From positions 1 through 9,755 of the forward strand of contig JAYTVD010000223.1 in assembly GCA_043744175.1 (NCBI GenBank): a DNA stretch of 9,755 nt, given 5' to 3'. Shown one piece after another: positions 5,956-9,755 of the stretch. Source of the stretch: JANMEX01 sp043744175. GTDB taxonomy: Bacteria; Pseudomonadota; Alphaproteobacteria; Rhizobiales; Rhizobiaceae. The notes beneath the pieces were generated by a model, which worked only from the letters and a program-made list of their open reading frames with translations, was not told the origin of the DNA and searched no databases. How positions within the stretch are numbered: position 1 is the stretch's first letter; every line of letters starts with the position of its first letter. The position numbers and the translations under genes were made by a program.

Positions 5956-7959
5956 TTACCGGCTTTCATGAAAATGATTGTAAATCATCTCCGCCATCGC
6001 GCCGGAAATGCCCGTAACGGCCTTCAAATCATCCACGCCCGCCTTTGAAACCTGCTTGGCAGTACCAAAGTGCAACAGGAGCGCTCGCTTGCGCGTCGGG
6101 CCAATGCCTTCGATTTCATCGAGCGGGTTTTTCACCATCTCCTTCTTGCGCCGTGCGCGGTGCGTGCCAATGGCAAACCGATGTGCTTCATCGCGCAGGC
6201 GCTGGATGAAATACAGCACCGGATCGCGCGGTGGCATGGTAAAGGCATCGCGCCCTTCCATAAAAAATCGCTCACGCCCCGCCTCGCGGTCCACGCCTTT
6301 GGCAATGCCGATGGCGGTAATTTTATCGGCAATGCCGAGCTCTTTGAGGATACCTTTCACCGCTGTCATCTGGCCCTGACCACCGTCGATAAATACCAAA
6401 TCAGGCCACACCGGAAACGCATCCGGATCGTCTATTTCTATTTCGACGGGCTCGTCGGACGGCGCGTCGCCCTCCTTGATGAGCCGCGAGAACCGCCGCT
6501 CCATCACTTCCTTCATCATGCCAAAGTCATCGCCCGGCGTGATGGTGGTCGATTTGATATTGAACTTGCGGTACTGATTTTTTACAAAGCCTTCCGGCCC
6601 CGCCACAATCATGCCGCCAACAGCGTTCGTGCCCATAATGTGCGAGTTGTCATAGACCTCAATTCGGCGCGGAGCTTTGGGTAAATTGAATGTTTTCGCC
6701 AGCCCTTCCAGTAGCACGCGCTGCGAGGCGGTATCCGATAGTTTCCGCCCCAGCGCCTCGCGGCAGTTGGCCAGCACGTTGGCGACAATATCCTTTTTCT
6801 CGCCTCTTTGAGGAACCGAGATTTCTACCTTGCGCCCGGATTTTTCCGTAAATGCAGTGGCGATAAGCTCTTGCTCTTCCACCTCTTCGGAGAGCAGCAA
6901 CAGGCGCGGAATCGGCTTGCCGTCATAAAACTGCACGAGAAATGAACTCAACACTTCGCTAAGCGGCAGCGAGCTATCGGCCTTCGGATAGTAAGCGTGG
7001 TTGCCCCAGTTTTGCCCCGTGCGGAAGAAAAACACCTCGATGCATACCATGCCGCCATCTTGCGCGATGGCGAACACATCCGCTTCGTCGATGCTGGCGG
7101 GATTAACGCCCTGACTGCTCGTCGTGTGCGAAAGCGCGGACAGCCTGTCGCGGTAAATCGCGGCCCGTTCAAAATCCATCTCGGCGGATGCACGTTGCAT
7201 GGCCTCAGCCAAATGTGTCTTTACATTTTGACTTTTGCCGGAAAGAAAATCATGCGCCTCCTGCACCATGTCGCGGTAATCCGCAGGCGAAACCTCATTG
7301 GTGCAGGGGCCTGCGCAACGCTTAATTTGATACAGCAAACAGGGCCGTGTACGGTTTTCAAAAAAACTGTCCGTGCAGGTGCGCAGCAAAAATGCCCGCT
7401 GCAAAGCATTGATCGTGCGGCTCACCGCGCCTGCACTTGCGAATGGTCCGAAGTAGGCGCCCTTGCGGCTCTGCGCCCCGCGATGCTTGAAAATGCCGGG
7501 CGCATTGTGCTCGTCCGTGATGAGAATATAGGGAAATGATTTATCGTCGCGCAGCAGCACATTGTAGCGCGGGCGCAAGCGCTTAACGAGATTGGCCTCC
7601 AGCAACAGCGCTTCGGCTTCCGTGCGCGTGGTGATGAATTCCATCGTCGCGGTTTCGCTGACCATGCGGTGGATGCGGTTGGAATGGCCGCGCCCTTGCG
7701 CATAGCTCGTCACGCGCTTTTTAAGGCTCCGCGCCTTGCCGACATAAAGCACATCGCCCGCCACATTCATCATGCGGTAAACGCCTGGCCCGTTTGGCAG
7801 GCGCTTCACGACTTCTTGGATAACCTCAATGCCGATGATTTTCTCATCCGGTGCGCCCGCCGATGTCCAGTCGCCGGACGCCAGCGCGCTGGCTTCAACG
7901 GTGATGTCGTCACCGTCGTCCTCTATCTCCGGCGGCATATCTTTTGTCGGGTCACTCAT
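5956..7959 (-). CDS. uvrC: Excinuclease ABC subunit C UvrC
   Basis: UvrC makes both incisions around a lesion bound by UvrB in nucleotide excision repair. Domains in its 667 residues: an acidic N-terminal extension (about 1-45) not usual in E. coli UvrC; a GIY-YIG nuclease (GVYRMMN...LYVGKARSLKKRV, 59-83) for the 3' cut; a four-cysteine cluster C195, C207, C215, C219 with the same spacing as the E. coli cysteines reported to bind an iron-sulfur cluster; a UVR motif (AEMDFERAAIYRDRL, 259-273) that contacts UvrB; an RNase H-like nuclease for the 5' cut with D437 (VYDNSH), D525 (FIDGGQGQ) and H593 (DEAHRFA); and C-terminal tandem helix-hairpin-helix DNA-binding motifs (IEGIGPTRKRALL and VTGISGAMAEMI). 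The ATG at 7959 overlaps the SDR stop codon in an ATGA, which fixes the start. Confidence 0.97.
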   Translation of the reverse strand: MSDPTKDMPPEIEDDGDDITVEASALASGDWTSAGAPDEKIIGIEVIQEVVKRLPNGPGVYRMMNVAGDVLYVGKARSLKKRVTSYAQGRGHSNRIHRMVSETATMEFITTRTEAEALLLEANLVKRLRPRYNVLLRDDKSFPYILITDEHNAPGIFKHRGAQSRKGAYFGPFASAGAVSRTINALQRAFLLRTCTDSFFENRTRPCLLYQIKRCAGPCTNEVSPADYRDMVQEAHDFLSGKSQNVKTHLAEAMQRASAEMDFERAAIYRDRLSALSHTTSSQGVNPASIDEADVFAIAQDGGMVCIEVFFFRTGQNWGNHAYYPKADSSLPLSEVLSSFLVQFYDGKPIPRLLLLSEEVEEQELIATAFTEKSGRKVEISVPQRGEKKDIVANVLANCREALGRKLSDTASQRVLLEGLAKTFNLPKAPRRIEVYDNSHIMGTNAVGGMIVAGPEGFVKNQYRKFNIKSTTITPGDDFGMMKEVMERRFSRLIKEGDAPSDEPVEIEIDDPDAFPVWPDLVFIDGGQGQMTAVKGILKELGIADKITAIGIAKGVDREAGRERFFMEGRDAFTMPPRDPVLYFIQRLRDEAHRFAIGTHRARRKKEMVKNPLDEIEGIGPTRKRALLLHFGTAKQVSKAGVDDLKAVTGISGAMAEMIYNHFHESR

Positions 7960-8717
7960 TCAGCAATGCCCAAAATATCCGGCGTCTCCCACGCCAAATG
8001 CTGCCCGCCATCCAGTGCAATCATCTGGCCGGTGACAGATTTAGCCGCCCACAAATAGCGAACCGTCGTGCCAAATTCAGACAGGTCCGGCCCGTGCTTT
8101 AACAACAGGCCATCAGTGGATTTCTTGAAATCCTCATCCGTCTGGCGTGAGTTCTTCAGGGTAGGGCCGGGGCCGATAGCATTGACCCGAATGCGCGGCG
8201 CAAGCGCCTGCGCCATCGTCCGCGTCGCCGCCCACAGCGCTGCCTTGGAAAGCGTATAGCTGAAAAACTTCGGGTTGGGCCGCCACACGCGCTGGTCAAT
8301 AATATTAACGATCAAGCCATCTGCGCCCGCTGGCAATTGCGCCGCAAACGCCTCTGCCAAAAACACCGGCGCTTTCACATGGATGGCAAAATGCAAATCA
8401 AACTGTGCCTCGCTTAGAGTGCCCATCTCATCATCTTCAAAAATCGAAGCATTGTTGACCAGCAGCGTGAGCGGCCCCATCGCCGCCATTACATCGCCAA
8501 TCAAAGCTGCGCCTGCGCCTGCAAGCGTCAAATCACCGCCGAACACCTGCACCCTTGCGCCATTTTTCGACAGCTCCGCAGCAATAACATCAGCCTCATC
8601 GCGCGAGCCATGACAATGCAGCGCCACGTCAAATCCATGACGCGCCAAGTCCTCAACAATAGCGCGCCCGATCCGCCGCACACTTCCCGTCACCAAGGCT
8701 AACGGCTGTTCCGCCAT
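7956..8717 (-). CDS. Short-chain dehydrogenase with pteridine-reductase-like active site
   Basis: A 253-aa NAD(P)H-dependent Rossmann-fold oxidoreductase. The glycine motif reads TGSVRRIGRAI (10-20), with arginines at the position that marks pteridine reductase (PTR1) and FolM relatives and suggests NADPH use. NNAS follows at 88-91. The catalytic YxxxK is Y154-T-L-S-K158. The usual serine is replaced by D141 in VNIID, 13 residues before the tyrosine, the same spacing as Asp181/Tyr194/Lys198 in Leishmania PTR1. RVNAIGPGPTL (177-187) and TGQMIALDGGQHL (229-241) are normal SDR C-terminal landmarks. The substrate is therefore probably a dihydropterin, dihydromonapterin or dihydrofolate, which is inference. 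It is the first gene of the operon. GAGGA lies about ten bases before the ATG, and the stop overlaps the uvrC start by four bases. Confidence 0.88.
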   Translation of the reverse strand: MAEQPLALVTGSVRRIGRAIVEDLARHGFDVALHCHGSRDEADVIAAELSKNGARVQVFGGDLTLAGAGAALIGDVMAAMGPLTLLVNNASIFEDDEMGTLSEAQFDLHFAIHVKAPVFLAEAFAAQLPAGADGLIVNIIDQRVWRPNPKFFSYTLSKAALWAATRTMAQALAPRIRVNAIGPGPTLKNSRQTDEDFKKSTDGLLLKHGPDLSEFGTTVRYLWAAKSVTGQMIALDGGQHLAWETPDILGIAE

Positions 8718-8751
8718 AGGTATGAATCCTCAAATTTCAAAAATTAGAATC

Positions 8752-8781
8752 TATTTACCAATCTAATCAAATTTAGTGCAA
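8752..8781 (-). promoter_or_regulatory. Possible sigma-70-type promoter for the SDR-uvrC-pgsA-moaDE operon
   Basis: On the minus strand TTGCAC (plus 8776-8781) is followed after 18 bases by TAAATA (plus 8752-8757). Each is a partial match to the consensus -35 and -10. Transcription would start near 8745, giving a leader of about 27 bases that includes the GAGGA ribosome-binding site. AT-rich sequence makes chance matches likely. Confidence 0.25.
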
Positions 8782-8810
8782 ATACCGCCAATCAAAAGGG
8801 CGGCGATACC

Positions 8811-8858
8811 AAATAAGTCACTGAATATACGGCCCATTTGTATATTAGTGACCTATTT
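8811..8858. repeat. Long near-perfect inverted repeat
   Basis: The left arm 8811-8830 and right arm 8840-8858 are complementary over 19 positions apart from one mismatch and one bulged base. They share AAATA, GTCACT/AGTGAC and AATATAC/GTATATT blocks around a nine-base loop (GGCCCATTT). There is no T-tract on either side, so it is not a simple terminator. It lies about 95 bases upstream of the SDR start and about 190 bases upstream of the barrel gene, which suggests a protein-binding operator or a cruciform/RNA hairpin in a leader. Confidence 0.7.
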
Positions 8859-9049
8859 ACCACAACGCATACTGCCCTAATTCGACCACCCAATCACCTT
8901 TATTTGCGCACGCTCCTGCCAGATTTCGTCATCAAATTCATCCCATCGGTCGGCGGCATTTTTGTCGTGGGTCAAATTATCAGGATCTCCCAAACCTGAC
9001 CATTTGAAACCAGCCGCACCGACCAGACGAATTTGAAAGGAAATACACA

Positions 9050-9691
9050 ATGAAACACACACTCGCACATTTCGCCGCCACAGTGGCCTTCGTTATTCTG
9101 CCGTTCACAGCTTTTGCAGCTGACGTCGTCGATGAAATCCCGGCCGCCCCTGAAGCGCCAATGGAACAAGCGACTATGCCAACTGGTTGGGCCGGTGCTT
9201 ATGCCGGCGCATCCGTTGGCTACGGTTGGGGCAAGAACCGCAATGCGGCTTCAAGCTTTAGCACTAAGGGTTTTAACGGCGGCGCATTCGGTGGCTATAA
9301 CCTTCAGAGCGGCCAAATTGTTTATGGCGGCGAAGGCGATCTAGGCTATTCCGCAGCCAAAGGTTCCACCGCTGGCGCATCCGGCAAAGAAGGCCTCAAC
9401 GGCGCTCTGCGTGCCCGTGTGGGCTATGATATGGATCCAGTTCTGCTTTATGCCGCAGGCGGTGTCGCTGCCTCCAAAGGCAAGCTCACAGTGGGCGCAT
9501 TGTCTGACACACAAACCCATGTAGGCTGGACAGCCGGTGTTGGCGCGGATGCCAAAATCACCGACAACATGTTCGGCCGCGTAGAATTCCGCCACAATGA
9601 CTATGGCACACAAAATTACGCCATCGGCGCTGGCACCAAGGCCAAGCTAACAGACAACGAAGTGCGCCTCGGCGTTGGTGTGAAGTTCTAG
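9050..9691 (+). CDS. Outer-membrane beta-barrel protein, Omp25/Omp31-like
   Basis: A 213-aa outer-membrane protein. A signal peptide (residues 1-23 or 1-24, ending AFA before AD) is followed by an acidic, proline/alanine-rich linker (about 25-45). GWAGAYAGASVGYGWG (46-61) then begins the barrel, as in alphaproteobacterial Omp25/Omp31 proteins. Alternating beta strands follow (FGGYNLQSGQIVYGGEGDLGYS, ALRARVGYDMDPVLLYAAGGVA, GWTAGVGADAKI, FGRVEFRHNDYG), and the last residues, VRLGVGVKF, end in the terminal Phe recognised by the BAM assembly machinery. Length fits an eight-stranded barrel. The likely role is structural or in envelope integrity; no pore or ligand function can be read from the sequence. 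The ATG at 9050 has AAAGGA at 9036-9041, eight bases upstream. It is transcribed away from the SDR operon and ends at its own terminator. Confidence 0.92.
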   Translation: MKHTLAHFAATVAFVILPFTAFAADVVDEIPAAPEAPMEQATMPTGWAGAYAGASVGYGWGKNRNAASSFSTKGFNGGAFGGYNLQSGQIVYGGEGDLGYSAAKGSTAGASGKEGLNGALRARVGYDMDPVLLYAAGGVAASKGKLTVGALSDTQTHVGWTAGVGADAKITDNMFGRVEFRHNDYGTQNYAIGAGTKAKLTDNEVRLGVGVKF

Positions 9692-9714
9692 TCGCTCTCT
9701 AATTTGAGCGAATC

Positions 9715-9745
9715 AAGCCGGGCAGGCAACTGTCCGGCTTTTTTT
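9715..9745 (+). terminator. Rho-independent terminator of the outer-membrane protein gene
   Basis: AAGCCGGGCA (9715-9724) pairs with TGTCCGGCTT (9731-9740) over ten pairs including one G-T, with a six-base loop and a run of seven T from 9739 to 9745. It begins 24 bases after the stop codon. The stem core AAGCCGG/CCGGCTT is the same as in the terminator after the RTX pair. Confidence 0.92.
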
Positions 9746-9755
9746 GTGGGCGTCC

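Larger units (their letters stand above)
8751..8862. repeat. CTATTTACCA direct repeat, two copies
   Basis: The ten bases CTATTTACCA occur exactly at 8751-8760 and at 8853-8862, 102 bases apart. The first copy overlaps the proposed -10 element of the SDR operon; the second overlaps the outer edge of the long inverted repeat. A paired operator site is possible but unproven. Confidence 0.5.
8718..9049. other. Divergent promoter region between the SDR operon and the outer-membrane protein gene
   Basis: A stretch of 332 bases with no convincing gene. The half near the SDR gene (8718-8862) is AT-rich and full of short symmetries: a long inverted repeat, a CTATTTACCA direct repeat, a CCGCC/GGCGG pair (8785-8789 and 8799-8803) and CAAATTT twice (8731 and 8768). 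The half near the barrel gene (about 8863-9035) has more even composition and no repeat that I can see. I cannot identify a confident promoter for the barrel gene. Confidence 0.6.

Noticed and set aside
6070..6684. Open frame of 204 codons on the plus strand inside uvrC.
   Set aside because: It lies wholly antisense to conserved UvrC nuclease motifs, and its Arg/His-rich translation resembles no family.
8785..8803. CCGCC/GGCGG hairpin as a terminator.
   Set aside because: The stem is only five pairs with a nine-base loop and no T-tract downstream on either strand.
8877..9068. Minus-strand open frame of 63 codons in the intergenic region, with an acidic Trp-containing C-terminal half.
   Set aside because: Its start overlaps the barrel gene's start and signal peptide, it has no clear ribosome-binding site, and I recognise no family; the region is more likely the leader of the barrel gene.

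Overview
The window looks like a chromosomal stretch of an alphaproteobacterium. Two things point there: the tightly packed minus-strand gene order SDR oxidoreductase - uvrC - pgsA - moaD - moaE, a neighbourhood I recall from several alphaproteobacterial genomes, and the Omp25/Omp31-like small outer-membrane barrel beside it. I cannot place it to family from this window alone.

Layout. Positions 1-287 hold the C-terminal end of one RTX (glycine/aspartate-rich, calcium-binding) secreted protein, cut by the window edge. It is followed after 22 bases by a complete paralogue (310-2163, 617 aa) with the same C-terminal domain, so this is a tandem RTX pair. A rho-independent terminator (2183-2210) follows, then a small UPF0178 (YaiI/YqxD) gene (2252-2713). 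That gene converges, with only two bases between stop codons, on a minus-strand gene for a 568-aa exported protein of unknown function with a repetitive acidic tail (4422-2716). Between that gene and moaE lies a palindromic, REP-like element (about 4508-4566).

The minus-strand operon (8717 down to 4567) has overlapping or nearly abutting genes. They encode an SDR enzyme with the Asp-Tyr-Lys catalytic pattern of pteridine reductases, the nucleotide-excision-repair nuclease UvrC, phosphatidylglycerophosphate synthase PgsA, and the two subunits of molybdopterin synthase. The junctions (4-base ATGA overlap, 1-base TGATG overlap, near-contact TGATATG) suggest translational coupling. The products serve different processes, so the grouping looks like a conserved housekeeping operon rather than one pathway, although the SDR and MoaD/MoaE may share a pterin theme.

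A gene-free stretch of about 330 bases (8718-9049) separates the operon from the divergent outer-membrane protein gene (9050-9691). It contains a long near-perfect inverted repeat, a 10-base direct repeat and a possible promoter for the operon. The barrel gene ends in a strong terminator (9715-9745).

Most of the window is ordinary. The parts most worth a second look are the tandem RTX pair and the copied ribosome-binding-site junction after it, the unknown exported protein with its hexapeptide repeat tail, the palindromic element, the inverted repeat in the divergent promoter region, and the pteridine-reductase-like SDR.
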